Made by a program: the position numbers and the translations under genes. 64,000 nt of DNA from Clostridium intestinale DSM 6191 (lineage in GTDB: Bacteria > Bacillota > Clostridia > Clostridiales > Clostridiaceae): assembly GCF_900130055.1 (NCBI RefSeq), contig NZ_FQXU01000006.1, forward strand, positions 1 to 64,000, given 5' to 3'. This document shows positions 1-8,897 of the stretch, piece after piece. The number at the start of each line of letters is the position of its first letter. Positions within the stretch are counted from its first letter, which is position 1. The notes below the pieces were generated by a model that saw only the letters and a program-made list of their open reading frames with translations, was not told where the DNA came from and searched no databases.

Positions 1-312
<312 letters not shown>

Positions 313-386
313 CAATAGTTAACTGGAATATATATTATTAAATGAACTTGTGTGCAATTTTGAAAGAACAAAATTCTTTCATAAAT

Positions 387-504
387 ATTTGGTGATAATG
401 GCATAAAGGTAACACCCCTTCCCATTCCGAACAGGATCGTTAAGCTTTATTACGCCGATGGTACTGCATGGGAGACTGTGTGGGAGAGTAGGAAGTCGCC
501 AAAT
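387..504 (+). rRNA. 5S ribosomal RNA
   Basis: This is a 5S-length segment of about 117 nt with the usual landmarks: GGTGATAATGGC near the 5' end, ACACCCCTTCCCATTCCGAAC in the loop B/C region, and a GTCGCCAA 3' end that pairs with the start. It lies about 75 nt after the 23S gene. The ends are set by helix I pairing and may be off by a few bases. Confidence 0.93.
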
Positions 505-517
505 AATTTATTTACAG

Positions 518-557
518 GAAACTATTACAATGCAAATTGTAGTAGTTTCTTTTTTTG
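518..557 (+). terminator. rRNA operon terminator
   Basis: A long hairpin (GAAACTATTACAAT pairing with ATTGTAGTAGTTTC across a short loop) is followed by seven or more T residues. It sits just downstream of the 5S gene. Confidence 0.85.
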
Positions 558-713
558 TTTGAAATGTTTATATGTCAAAATCAGATAAAATCTTTTATTT
601 CCCGAGAAATATTTTGATTTTTTTCTGTATAAAAAACTTTTAATAAATCAATAATTATAATATATTGACAAAATTTATTGATAACCATATAATATTTAAG
701 TAAAGTATTTTAT

Positions 714-788
<75 letters not shown>

Positions 789-789
<1 letters not shown>

Positions 790-820
790 TAAGCCTAGTA
801 TTAACTAGGCTTATATTTTT
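789..820 (+). terminator. tRNA-Phe terminator
   Basis: A perfect stem ATAAGCCTAGT/ACTAGGCTTAT with a short loop is followed by ATTTTT. It begins at the end of the tRNA. Confidence 0.85.
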
Positions 821-896
821 CTCTTGAGTTAACGGTAAAAACTCTATCAAAACTCCGATAATTAACATTGACTAGTTAATGTTTACAAGTTGGATA

Positions 897-924
897 AAAT
901 CACAGTGAAAGCTGTGATTTTTTG
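897..924 (+). terminator. second hairpin terminator in the gap after tRNA-Phe
   Basis: The stem AAATCACAG/CTGTGATTT with a 6-nt loop is followed by T residues. No gene was recognised between the tRNA-Phe terminator and this hairpin, so it may be a backup terminator. The rest of 821-1069 holds nothing I recognise apart from AT-rich promoter-like sequence. Confidence 0.6.
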
Positions 925-1069
925 TTTCTGTTTTTTAAAATATATTAACTAGATGTAAATAAAAATTTAAGTATATTTAATATTACCTTAAGCAGAATGT
1001 AAGAAAATCTTAATATATTGAGGATATAATAATCAATAATAAGATTTTAATAAAAGGGTTGGTGAGGTT

Positions 1070-1297
1070 ATGAAGGAGGTTTTTAACAAGATTTCTTTAA
1101 CTGAAGAAGAAAATGATTATTTAGCAAAAGGAATTGCATTAGGTGCGGGTCTAGGTGTATTGATTGGTGTGGTTGTAGACAATGTTATGTTTGGATTTTC
1201 TTTAGGTGGAGTTTTAGGAGTATTAGGATCTCTGGCCTTCTCTTCATATAAAAAATATAAAAATAAGAATATAAAATCAGTAATTAAAAAACTGTAG
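1070..1297 (+). CDS. small Gly-rich two-helix membrane protein, unknown function
   Basis: This 75-residue protein has a short polar N-terminus, two glycine-rich hydrophobic segments at about residues 20-40 and 43-58 (LGAGLGVLIGVVV and GGVLGVLGSLAF) and a lysine-rich C-terminal tail. That layout suggests a small membrane hairpin resembling glycine-zipper or YtxH-like proteins. The start follows a GGTGAGG ribosome site. The gene is monocistronic and shares a bidirectional terminator with the convergent peroxiredoxin gene. I do not recognise a family, and no function can be assigned. Confidence 0.7.
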   Translation: MKEVFNKISLTEEENDYLAKGIALGAGLGVLIGVVVDNVMFGFSLGGVLGVLGSLAFSSYKKYKNKNIKSVIKKL

Positions 1298-1321
1298 GAA
1301 TTAATATTCCTACAGTTTTTT
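1287..1321. terminator. bidirectional terminator between convergent genes
   Basis: The stem AACTGTAGGAAT/ATTCCTACAGTT is flanked by A residues on one side and T residues on the other. It contains the stop codons of both the small membrane protein gene and the peroxiredoxin gene, and so serves both strands. Confidence 0.85.
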
Positions 1322-1777
1322 TAAGCTTTCTATAACATCATTAATATGATCTTTTACTTTAACTTTTCTAAATTCTTTTCTTAGAATACCTTTTTCATCA
1401 ATTAAAAAAGTGCTTCTTTCTATGCCAATGGTTTTTCTTCCATACATATTTTTCTCTTTTAATACATCATATAGCGCACAAACTTCTTTATCTTCATCAC
1501 TTAACAATAAAAATGGTAATCCGAATTTAGCAATAAATTTATCATGAGAGGCTAAACTATCTTTACTTATACCAATTACAACAGCATTTTCGTTAGTTAT
1601 AGTAGGTATACTATCTCTAAAGTCACAGGCTTGTGTAGAGCATCCTGGAGTGTTGTCTTTTGGGTAGAAATAAAGAACAACCTTTTTCCCAAGATAATCA
1701 CTTAGTTTATGTGTTTCTCCATCTGATCCTTTTAATATGAAGTCAGGCGCTAGACTTCCAATTTCTATTTTTGACAT
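1310..1777 (-). CDS. bcp: thioredoxin-dependent thiol peroxidase, BCP/PrxQ family
   Basis: The product is a 155-residue cytosolic peroxiredoxin that reduces H2O2 and organic hydroperoxides using thioredoxin. The fold runs from GSLAPDF through [19 protein letters not shown]. Cys46 is the expected peroxidatic cysteine and Cys51 the resolving cysteine, the spacing typical of BCP (PrxQ) proteins. Length is normal for the family, and the start follows a GGAGG site (read on the minus strand). It is a single gene. In an anaerobe its likely job is protection from traces of oxygen and peroxide. The family call is firm; the physiological reductant is inferred from the family. Confidence 0.93.
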   Translation of the reverse strand: MSKIEIGSLAPDFILKGSDGETHKLSDYLGKKVVLYFYPKDNTPGCSTQACDFRDSIPTITNENAVVIGISKDSLASHDKFIAKFGLPFLLLSDEDKEVCALYDVLKEKNMYGRKTIGIERSTFLIDEKGILRKEFRKVKVKDHINDVIESLKKL

Positions 1778-1937
1778 AATTATTACCTCCTAATTATATA
1801 ATTTTATTATATAATAATTATTATTAATCATCAAGGAAAAGGAAGTTAAACGATAATATGGAGTTCTTTAGTGTATTAATCTTCTTATATGTGTTATTAT
1901 GTTAGAGTGTTAAGTTTATATATAAAGGAGATTATGT

Positions 1938-2684
1938 ATGGAAAATAAAGTTTTGGCAGTTGTAGCTGGTAATGAAATAACTGAGATGGATTTACAGCAA
2001 GCTATTTTAAAGTATCCTCAAGATAGAAGAGGGATGTTTGCAACAGAGCAAGGTAAAAAACAATTATTAGAACAAATGATTTCGTTTGAATTAATGTTCC
2101 AATTTGGAAAAGAAGCTTCTTTAGATAAAACTAAAGAATTTGAAACAGAAGTAGAAAAGTTTAAAAAAGAACTTTTAACTCAAATGGTTATTAACAAAGT
2201 AATATCAGAAGTAACTGTTACTGATGATGAAGCTTTAAAATACTATGAAGAAAATAGAAGTATGTTTTCAGAACCAGAAAATGTGACAGCAAAACATATT
2301 TTAATAAGTTCAGAGGAAGAAGCAAATAAAATTAAAAAAGAAATAGAATCAAATAACGTAACATTTGAAGAAGCTGCTAGTCAGTATTCATCATGTCCAT
2401 CTAAGGAACAAGGTGGTAATTTAGGTTCATTCTCAAGAGGAATGATGGTTCCTGAGTTTGAAGAAGCTGCTTTTGCATCAGAGATAGGCGTTGTAACTGA
2501 ACCTGTTAAAACTCAATTTGGATATCACTTGATAAAGGTAGAAGCTAAAAATGCTGGTAAAGATTTAGATTTTGAAGAAGTTAAGGATGGAGTTGTAAAT
2601 CAATTACTTCAAGAGACTCAACAAAAGAAATATTTTGATTTAATTGGAGAATTAAGTACAAAGTATACTATAGATAGAAAATAA
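1938..2684 (+). CDS. parvulin-type peptidyl-prolyl cis-trans isomerase (cytosolic form)
   Basis: This 248-residue protein has a SurA/PrsA-like N-terminal segment (VAGNEITEMDLQQA), a charged helical linker, and a parvulin domain at about residues 114-205 with VTAKHILISSEEEA, GGNLGSFSRGMMVPEFE and TQFGYHLIKV. Unlike PrsA it has no signal peptide or lipobox, so it is predicted to act in the cytosol as a foldase or chaperone. The start has an AAAGGAG site 9 nt upstream. It is monocistronic with a strong terminator. The family is firm; the client proteins are unknown. Confidence 0.9.
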   Translation: MENKVLAVVAGNEITEMDLQQAILKYPQDRRGMFATEQGKKQLLEQMISFELMFQFGKEASLDKTKEFETEVEKFKKELLTQMVINKVISEVTVTDDEALKYYEENRSMFSEPENVTAKHILISSEEEANKIKKEIESNNVTFEEAASQYSSCPSKEQGGNLGSFSRGMMVPEFEEAAFASEIGVVTEPVKTQFGYHLIKVEAKNAGKDLDFEEVKDGVVNQLLQETQQKKYFDLIGELSTKYTIDRK

Positions 2685-2692
2685 CAAAATCG

Positions 2693-2722
2693 CTCTAGAT
2701 TGTTAAGATCTAGAGTTTTTTA
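2693..2722 (+). terminator. terminator of the parvulin gene
   Basis: The stem CTCTAGAT/ATCTAGAG has a 7-nt loop and is followed by TTTTTTATT, directly after the stop codon. Confidence 0.85.
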
Positions 2723-2829
2723 TTAAAAATATTAAAGAATTTAATCATTGGGAGATTATAACTAAATTATTTTAGTCATAATATGTTGAAATATAATATA
2801 AAAGATGTTATAGTTATAAAAGCTTTTAA

Positions 2830-2858
2830 CTTAGTCCAGAGAGACTAGCAAGGGGGAT
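2830..2858 (+). promoter_or_regulatory. PyrR-type RNA-binding loop overlapping the ribosome-binding site
   Basis: The leader contains AGTCCAGAGAGACT (2833-2846), which matches 13 of 14 positions of the PyrR-binding consensus ARUCCNGNGAGGYU. The next bases, AGCAAGGGGG, include the Shine-Dalgarno sequence of the permease gene. I see no terminator between this motif and the start codon. The arrangement therefore suggests UMP-dependent PyrR repression of translation rather than attenuation. PyrR itself is not in the window. Confidence 0.65.
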
Positions 2859-2864
2859 AAACAA

Positions 2865-4157
2865 ATGAATAATGAACAATTACAAGTATCAGTGGTAGAT
2901 GTAAATGAGAGTGTGCCACTAAAGAGAGCAATTCCTTTAAGTATCCAGCATTTATTTGCAATGTTTGGATCATCAGTATTAGTACCAATTCTTTTTGGAA
3001 TAGATCCAGCGACAGTATTATTTTTTAACGGTATAGGTACATTATTATATGCATTCCTTACTAAAAAGAAGATACCTGCATATTTAGGATCTAGTTTCGC
3101 ATATCTTGCACCAGTTTTTCTATTGTATAGTGAAGGGTATACCTTCCAACATGCACAAGGTGGATTTGTCGTTTCAGGTTTGATTTTTGCTACAATTGCT
3201 ATAATAGTTAAATTTACAGGAACAGGTTGGATAAACAAATTATTCCCACCAGCAGCTATGGGAGCTATAGTTACAATCATTGGATTAGAATTAGCACCAA
3301 CAGCAGCAGATATGGCTGGATTCGCAGTAGGTGGATCTAATAATCCGGAGTTTTCTAATCCTAAATGGATATTAGTATCTATGATAACTTTAGCAGCAGT
3401 AATTTTAAGTAGTGTATTACTAAGAGGATTCTTAAAAGTTATTCCTATATTAATAGGTGTTGTGGTAGGTTATATTGCAGCATACGCTAATGGATTAGTT
3501 GATTTTACAACACTTGGACAAGCAAGTTTCTTTGTAACACCGGATATTAACATAGCTAAATTTGATTTCACAGCAATAATGACAATATTACCAGCAACTT
3601 TTGTAGTAGTAGCTGAGCATATAGGTCATTTAGCAGTAACTAGTAGTATAGTTGGAAAAGATTTATCTGAAGATCCAGGACTACATAGATCGCTTCTTGG
3701 AGATGGATTATCAACAGCTTTATCAGGATTTTTTGGTTCAGTTCCAACAACAACTTATGGTGAAAACATAGGGGTTATGGCATTAACTAAAGTTTATAGT
3801 GTATATGTTATATGTGGAGCTGGTCTTATATCTATAGTGTTAGGTTTTTCAGGAAAGCTATCAGCTTTAATTAGTAGTATACCAGTACCAGTAATAGGAG
3901 GAGTTAGTTTACTTCTATTTGGAACTATAGCTACATCTGGTTTAAGAACTTTTATAGAAAAAGGTGTGGATTTTGCTAAGTCAAGAAACTTAATTTTAAC
4001 ATCAGTAATTTTTGTAATAGGATTAAGTGGTATAACTGTAAAATTAGGAGCTGTAGAATTAAAAGGAATGGGACTAGCTACTATAGTTGCCATGATTTTA
4101 AGTGTAAGCTTTATGATATTTGATTCACTAGGAATAATGAATGAAAAAGAAGATTAA
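2865..4157 (+). CDS. uracil permease, NCS2 (UraA/PyrP) family
   Basis: This 430-residue polytopic membrane protein of the nucleobase:cation symporter-2 family likely imports uracil with protons. Signature segments are QHLFAMFGSSVLVPILFG near residue 28, VVAEHIGHLAVTSS with the conserved Glu and His of the substrate site, and GSVPTTTYGENIGVMALTKV. Length and hydrophobicity pattern are normal for the family. A PyrR-binding motif in the leader supports a pyrimidine substrate rather than xanthine or urate. It is monocistronic and convergent with the HAD gene across a shared terminator. Confidence 0.9.
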   Translation: MNNEQLQVSVVDVNESVPLKRAIPLSIQHLFAMFGSSVLVPILFGIDPATVLFFNGIGTLLYAFLTKKKIPAYLGSSFAYLAPVFLLYSEGYTFQHAQGGFVVSGLIFATIAIIVKFTGTGWINKLFPPAAMGAIVTIIGLELAPTAADMAGFAVGGSNNPEFSNPKWILVSMITLAAVILSSVLLRGFLKVIPILIGVVVGYIAAYANGLVDFTTLGQASFFVTPDINIAKFDFTAIMTILPATFVVVAEHIGHLAVTSSIVGKDLSEDPGLHRSLLGDGLSTALSGFFGSVPTTTYGENIGVMALTKVYSVYVICGAGLISIVLGFSGKLSALISSIPVPVIGGVSLLLFGTIATSGLRTFIEKGVDFAKSRNLILTSVIFVIGLSGITVKLGAVELKGMGLATIVAMILSVSFMIFDSLGIMNEKED

Positions 4158-4163
4158 TAATAT

Positions 4164-4200
4164 AAAAGCAGGAGATTTTTAAAATCTCCTGCTTTTTTTA
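4164..4200. terminator. bidirectional terminator
   Basis: The long stem AAAAGCAGGAGATTTT/AAAATCTCCTGCTTTT ends in a T run. It separates the convergent uracil permease and HAD phosphatase genes. Confidence 0.88.
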
Positions 4201-4845
4201 TACAGCTAATTCAGTGAAATCTTCAATATACTTATCAGCACTATTAATAAGTTTTTCCCTATGCTTAGATGAATGTTCATCATATACTGCTACAACTTTC
4301 ATTCCAGCAGCCTTAGCACCTTCTACAGCAGCGGGGATGTCTTCAAAAACAATACACTTATCTGGAGTCACACCTAAACGCTTTGCAGCTAAAAGATATA
4401 CATCAGGAAAGTTTTTTCCTCTAGTAACCTCATTCGTAGTTGTGATGTTATCAAAAAAATCCTTAATATCATTACTTTCTAAAGCTATATCTAATAAAGG
4501 CGATGAATTTGAAGTAGCAAGAGCTAGTTTAATGCCATTAGATTTTAAATAGCTTAATAATTTTTTAGCTCCAGGTTTAAGTCTGGCTTTATTCAAATAA
4601 TTATCATAGGCTAAATCATTAATTTCTTTAACTATTTCATCTGTAGATTCTTTAAGATTAAAATTCTCCTTAAAATACTGAGCGGTCTGCTTAAAACTTA
4701 AATGATTTATTTTTTCTTCTAAATCAGAAGGTCTTTTTGCTCCTTTACTTTCTAAATAAGTTATATTAATTTCATCCCAAATCCACATTGAGTCTATAAG
4801 AGTTCCATCTAAATCAAATATTGCAGCTTGTACATCTTTAAACAA
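4198..4845 (-). CDS. HAD-superfamily hydrolase, beta-phosphoglucomutase/DOG-phosphatase type
   Basis: The product is a 215-residue HAD subfamily IA enzyme acting on a small phosphorylated metabolite, probably a sugar phosphate. Motif I is AIFDLDGTLIDS with the nucleophilic Asp, followed by a helical cap, motif II LALATSNSS, a motif III Lys region near KNFPDVYL, and motif IV CIVFEDIPAAVEGAKAAGM. I chose a TTG start at 4845-4843, six bases after GGGGGAG. The longer reading frame to 4938 adds a hydrophobic, non-homologous extension with no ribosome site. Exact substrate is not predictable from sequence. Confidence 0.87.
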   Translation of the reverse strand: MFKDVQAAIFDLDGTLIDSMWIWDEINITYLESKGAKRPSDLEEKINHLSFKQTAQYFKENFNLKESTDEIVKEINDLAYDNYLNKARLKPGAKKLLSYLKSNGIKLALATSNSSPLLDIALESNDIKDFFDNITTTNEVTRGKNFPDVYLLAAKRLGVTPDKCIVFEDIPAAVEGAKAAGMKVVAVYDEHSSKHREKLINSADKYIEDFTELAV

Positions 4846-4966
4846 ATATATCTCCCCCAAATTCCTAATGTTATTTTTATAGTATATTAGAAAGTTATTA
4901 AGTTCAATATCATAATAAATTTTAATGCAGCATATCAAACTCTATATACTGCATTAATGAAACAGT

Positions 4967-6319
4967 TTAGCTAAATTCTCTTTCAAAGATTTTAATTTTT
5001 TCTTTACTCTTAAAATCATCTAAGGAATCTATACCAACCTTACTTAAAACTTCTTTCATAATATCGCTATGAGTAGCTACCTTAACGGCTGAATTGTAGG
5101 CAAATTCATCAACTGAGGTTTTACCATGCACTTTAGGAATTAGGGCTTTAGGGCCACCGACACATCCTCCAACACAACCCATTCCTTCTATAAAATTGGC
5201 ATCTAGTTCTCCAGACTTAGCTTTTTCTAATATTTCTTTACATTCCTTTACCCCGTTAGCTTGAGCAGTTTTTAGTTTTATATGTTTTTCAGGAAAAAGT
5301 TCTTCAACTGCTTCTGATACAGCTATTGAAACTCCACCAGTTCTTGCATACAATCTTCCTCCTCTTGAAGCATATTCTATTGAAGGGATTCCTTGAAGTT
5401 CATTTGGTCTAATATCTAAAACTTCAAATATTCCTTTTAATTCTTCAAAGGTAAGCACGTAATCAATAGCATCTGAGATATCCTTATCTCTAGCCTCTGA
5501 TTTTTTAGCTATACAAGGACCTATGAATACAACCTTAACATCTGGATTCAAGTCTTTTAAAACTCTTCCTGCTGCAATCATAGGAGACACAGAAGGGGAA
5601 ACATCTTTAACTAAATCATGATATACTTTTTTTAACATACCAACCCACATAGGACAGCAACAAGAGGTTATCATAATGTCACCATCTTTATTAACGTGAT
5701 GATTAAATTCTACAGCTTCTTTTATGGTTAACATATCAGCTGTAAAAGCAACTTCTATCATGTCTGAGAATCCCATTTTTATAAAAGCAGCTCTATATTG
5801 GTCCATTGTTACATCAGATCCCCATTGACCAGATATTGCAGGAGCAACAGCTGCTATTACTTTTTTGTTCTTTTTTAGTAAATCTATTATGGGGATAAAT
5901 TCAATCCTATCTATAAATTTACCACTATCACAAGCTTCCACACATATGCCACAGTCAGTACAAAGATCGGTGTCTATATAAGTAGTTCCTTTTATTGGAT
6001 CATCTAAAATAGCATCAAAGGGACAGGCGGTTTGACACTTGGTTTTCTCACCAGCTTCAGAAGTACAATCTCTAGAACAAGAGGAAACTTTTTCAATTAT
6101 CTTTTCTCTAACTTTATAGTTTGTAATAGCTTTTTTTAGATTATAAATAAAGTTTTCATCAGCTTTTACTTCGACACCACATAATGAAGAGATTACAGAC
6201 ATGGCTTCAATCTTATCAAAGTTTGGAGAATTCATTATATTTTCTAAGGTTGAATTAAAATTTCCATCATAATAGGATTTAACTAATTCTTTAAATAAGT
6301 CTTCGTAAATTTTTTTCAT
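4967..6319 (-). CDS. [FeFe] hydrogenase, group B-like (monomeric, ferredoxin-type clusters)
   Basis: This 450-residue iron-only hydrogenase catalyses reversible proton reduction to H2. The N-terminal part has a cysteine cluster (CSRDCTSEAGEKTKCQTACPF) and a 4Fe-4S motif CTDCGICVEACDSGKF. The catalytic domain carries the three H-cluster loops: TSCCCPMW, FIGPCIAKK and EGMGCVGGCVGG. The triple-Cys first loop and IGPC second loop match the clostridial group B enzymes (CpIII type) as I recall them, rather than group A (TSCCPxW). It is a single gene with no maturation genes nearby. It probably couples to ferredoxin in the cytosol. Confidence 0.9.
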   Translation of the reverse strand: MKKIYEDLFKELVKSYYDGNFNSTLENIMNSPNFDKIEAMSVISSLCGVEVKADENFIYNLKKAITNYKVREKIIEKVSSCSRDCTSEAGEKTKCQTACPFDAILDDPIKGTTYIDTDLCTDCGICVEACDSGKFIDRIEFIPIIDLLKKNKKVIAAVAPAISGQWGSDVTMDQYRAAFIKMGFSDMIEVAFTADMLTIKEAVEFNHHVNKDGDIMITSCCCPMWVGMLKKVYHDLVKDVSPSVSPMIAAGRVLKDLNPDVKVVFIGPCIAKKSEARDKDISDAIDYVLTFEELKGIFEVLDIRPNELQGIPSIEYASRGGRLYARTGGVSIAVSEAVEELFPEKHIKLKTAQANGVKECKEILEKAKSGELDANFIEGMGCVGGCVGGPKALIPKVHGKTSVDEFAYNSAVKVATHSDIMKEVLSKVGIDSLDDFKSKEKIKIFEREFS

Positions 6320-6416
6320 AATATTCCTCCTAAGTGTAAATACTAATTTAGAAAACTTTTCTATTTGTTAGATTAACCATTATTTATAACTATTATGATT
6401 TTAGGAGAGAAAACTT

Positions 6417-6539
6417 ATGAAAATATTGATAGGAATTTATATATTTTTAATACTTATGTTTTGGAGCCTTTGTGTAGCTGCTTCGAAAAGCGAAAAATAT
6501 TATGAAAATATTATGTCTGATAAGGAAGAAGTGAAATAA
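6417..6539 (+). CDS. small single-pass membrane peptide, 40 aa, unknown
   Basis: An ATG at 6417 preceded by AGGAGA at 7-8 nt spacing opens a 40-codon frame ending at TAA 6537-6539. The peptide starts MKILIGIYIFLILMFWSLC, one hydrophobic helix, followed by a charged tail KSEKYYENIMSDKEEVK. The good ribosome site and the helix-plus-charged-tail design make it a plausible real gene. No family is recognised. It lies in the gap between the divergent hydrogenase and amidase genes. Confidence 0.55.
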   Translation: MKILIGIYIFLILMFWSLCVAASKSEKYYENIMSDKEEVK

Positions 6540-6594
6540 TTATGTAAGTTACAAAATATATATTATATGTAGTAATTTATTTAGGAAGGTGGAT

Positions 6595-7992
6595 ATGGTA
6601 GATTTAGTTATAGATCCGGGTCACGGAGGATCAGATTATGGGGCTAGAGGAGAAGGCTCTTTGGTAGAAAAATCTTTAACCTTATACATTGCAAATAAGA
6701 TTAAAGAGTATTTGGATAAGAAACAGATATCTGTAATTTTGACTAGAAATGATGACAGATATGTGACTTTAGAAGAGAGAGCTAAAATTGCTAATAAAAA
6801 TAAAGCTAGATGTTTTATGAGTATTCATATTAATAGCTCGGGTGTAGATAGTGCTGAGGGAACGGAAGTTTATACATTTACTAAAGGTGATGAAGGCGAG
6901 AGGTTAGCTACTAATGTGTTAGATAAGATAGTCTCTGGTGTTAGTTTAAAAAATAGAGGTGTAAAGTTTGCTAATTTTACGGTTCTAAAAGAAACTGAAA
7001 TGCCAGCAATTTTGGTAGAAACTTGTTTCATTAGTAACTCAAAAGAAGAAGCATTGCTTAAAGAAGATTACTTTAGAGACAAAATAGCACTTTCTATAGC
7101 TAATGGTTTTCTTAGACATATTGGAAGAGAAGAAATTTCTATGGGAATCGATGAAGACATAGTTATTAATTCGAAAACCCCTATAATATCAACATCTACT
7201 GCAACAAAATATCAAGCATTTCAATGGGCTAGAAAAAAGGGAGCTACAGAGGAGTTTATTGCACTTGCAGAAATTTATTGGAATACATCTATTGAGTCTG
7301 GAGTAAATCCAGTAGTAGCATATGCACAAAGTGCTATAGAAACTAATTTAGGAACTTTTAATGGTGTTTTTAAGAACGAGTATAAGAATCCATGTGGATT
7401 AAGGATAAGTAATGATATAAATGATGAAAATGGGGGATATGCAACATTTAACAATTGGACAAGTGGTGTTGAGGCTCATTTGGATCATTTAGGACTTTAT
7501 GCAGGAGGAGTTATTTATCCAAAAAGAATAAGTAGGGATCCTAGACATTTTCCTTATTTATTAGGTAAAGCAAAATATATAGAAGACTTATCGGGAAATT
7601 GGTCACCTTTAGACGACTATGGAATAAAGGTGTTAGAGTTAGTTAAGGAAATAGAGTCAAGCTACTCAGAAGAGGGGATAGCACCTATAAAACTTGATGA
7701 TAATAATGATGGGAATAACTATAACGATGAGTTAGTAAATGATGATGATAGTGTTGAAGGACTAAAAAAGGAAGTTAGTAGTATTATTAGTGATATAGAA
7801 AAGCTTAAAAGCAGAACTGAAGAATTAAAAATATATATTAACTCAGTAGAAGGATTTTTGGCACAGGAGAAAAAACTTAAAGAGGCTTTAAATGCAACCA
7901 ATATGTCATTACAGGAAAAAAATAAGAGTTATGAGCAAACTATAGAAGATATTTTAGATGTAATAAGTAAATTAAGAAGTATTGTTATATAA
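6595..7992 (+). CDS. bifunctional cell-wall hydrolase: N-acetylmuramoyl-L-alanine amidase plus glucosaminidase-like domain
   Basis: Residues about 3-178 form an Amidase_3 domain with zinc ligands visible at His10 (DPGHGG), Glu25 and His78 (MSIHINSS), plus the catalytic Glu in AILVETCFISN. Residues about 200-345 resemble an endo-beta-N-acetylglucosaminidase domain (ALAEIYWNTSIESGVNPVVAYAQSAIET, then YKNPCGLR). A coiled-coil tail follows. There is no signal peptide, which is odd for a wall hydrolase; it may be a mother-cell or spore-release lysin, or phage-derived. ATG 6595 is preferred over GTG 6589 because the latter overlaps the AGGAAGG ribosome site. Confidence 0.85.
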   Translation: MVDLVIDPGHGGSDYGARGEGSLVEKSLTLYIANKIKEYLDKKQISVILTRNDDRYVTLEERAKIANKNKARCFMSIHINSSGVDSAEGTEVYTFTKGDEGERLATNVLDKIVSGVSLKNRGVKFANFTVLKETEMPAILVETCFISNSKEEALLKEDYFRDKIALSIANGFLRHIGREEISMGIDEDIVINSKTPIISTSTATKYQAFQWARKKGATEEFIALAEIYWNTSIESGVNPVVAYAQSAIETNLGTFNGVFKNEYKNPCGLRISNDINDENGGYATFNNWTSGVEAHLDHLGLYAGGVIYPKRISRDPRHFPYLLGKAKYIEDLSGNWSPLDDYGIKVLELVKEIESSYSEEGIAPIKLDDNNDGNNYNDELVNDDDSVEGLKKEVSSIISDIEKLKSRTEELKIYINSVEGFLAQEKKLKEALNATNMSLQEKNKSYEQTIEDILDVISKLRSIVI

Positions 7993-7995
7993 AAA

Positions 7996-8021
7996 AGAAT
8001 TGCCTAAGCAATTCTTTTTTT
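7996..8021. terminator. bidirectional terminator between amidase gene and tRNA-Pro
   Basis: The stem AAGAATTGC/GCAATTCTT has A residues on the left and eight T residues on the right. It lies directly after the amidase stop codon and directly 3' of the convergent tRNA-Pro gene. Confidence 0.85.
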
Positions 8022-8097
8022 TGGTCGGGGTGACAGGGATTGAACCTGCGACCTCATGGTCCCAAACCACGCGCGCTCCCATCTGCGCTACACCCCG
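8022..8097 (-). tRNA. tRNA-Pro (anticodon TGG)
   Basis: Read on the minus strand, this is a 76-nt cloverleaf with encoded CCA: acceptor CGGGGTG/CACCCCG, anticodon arm CGTGG-TTTGGGA-CCATG giving anticodon TGG, and a T arm with GGTTCAATCC. The single mismatch in the anticodon stem is tolerable. Confidence 0.95.
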
Positions 8098-8234
8098 TAG
8101 CACATAGATTATTATAAATAGTTTCTTTAAAGATGTCAATAATTTTAATTAAAATATTCTAAGACTGTATTTACTTTTATTTATACAGTGTATATAATAC
8201 CTTTAGTTTATAAAATAAAGGGAGGTAAATTGCT

Positions 8235-8534
8235 ATGAGAGGAACTACTGTGATCATGGTGCTAGCAAGCCTTTGGTTTCTAATATTAGGAACAAGCATT
8301 TTGTTAAGTAAAAAAGTAAGAGGTATTATAGAGAGTGCAAGTATCGCTAATGATAAAACAGCTTATGTTAGATTTAATGCGTTTTTTAATTTATGCTTAG
8401 GGGGAATAGGTGTACTATTAGGGGTTGTTGATTACTTTTTTAAAGAGTATTCATTGTACATAGTGGGAGCTTATGCTGTAATTATGATATCAGCCGGATT
8501 AATCCAAGGAAGACTAAGTGCTAAATATAAATAA
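8235..8534 (+). CDS. small membrane protein with three predicted helices, unknown
   Basis: This 99-residue protein has hydrophobic segments at about residues 6-24, 48-66 and 72-88, with a charged loop between the first two. An AGGGAGG ribosome site precedes the ATG. The gene is monocistronic with its own terminator. The size and layout recall the DUF3784 group of Gram-positive membrane proteins, but I cannot confirm that from motifs. No function is assigned. Confidence 0.65.
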   Translation: MRGTTVIMVLASLWFLILGTSILLSKKVRGIIESASIANDKTAYVRFNAFFNLCLGGIGVLLGVVDYFFKEYSLYIVGAYAVIMISAGLIQGRLSAKYK

Positions 8535-8540
8535 ATAATT

Positions 8541-8577
8541 AAAGACCTTGTTTATGTATTAAGAAGCAAGGTCTTTT
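8541..8577 (+). terminator. terminator of the small membrane protein gene
   Basis: The stem AAAGACCTTG/CAAGGTCTTT is followed by TTTT. The gap after it, to about 8840, is AT-rich and I recognise nothing else in it. Confidence 0.8.
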
Positions 8578-8850
8578 GATTTGTAGCACTTTACGCTTGA
8601 TATTTAACTAAATATTATAATATACTTATATGGAGCATAGAATTATAATAGGTAAAACAACTAATAATATTTTGTTCACAACATGTTTGTATTTACAAAT
8701 ACAATGGACTGTAAACATTTTATCTGACAACTTTAATGTTGGATAGGTTGTGGCAGTTTTTAATAAATTGTAAAATTTTAATTGTTGGACGAATTGGGAT
8801 TGGTTGTAAATAGGAAAAGTGTTATACTTATAACAGTTTACTAATTAATT

Positions 8851-8897
8851 GAAGGGGGGAAGGTATTACTTATTCGCTTAGTAATGCCAAGGTGTTT
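8851..8897 (+). promoter_or_regulatory. structured leader: distal GGGGGGA, 9-bp hairpin, proximal AAGGTG site
   Basis: A very strong Shine-Dalgarno-like GAAGGGGGGAAGG (8851-8863) lies about 35 nt before the start codon, too far to act directly. The hairpin GGTATTACT/AGTAATGCC (8862-8870 with 8880-8888) folds the sequence between them and leaves AAGGTG next to the ATG at 8898. A five-codon frame (ATG 8884, MPRCL, TGA 8899-8901) overlaps the real start in the pattern ATGA. Either hairpin-bridged initiation or translational coupling is possible; this is inference. Confidence 0.4.

Noticed and set aside
4846-4938. N-terminal extension of the HAD phosphatase
   Set aside because: The added residues are hydrophobic and unlike the family, while a good ribosome site stands before the TTG at 4845.
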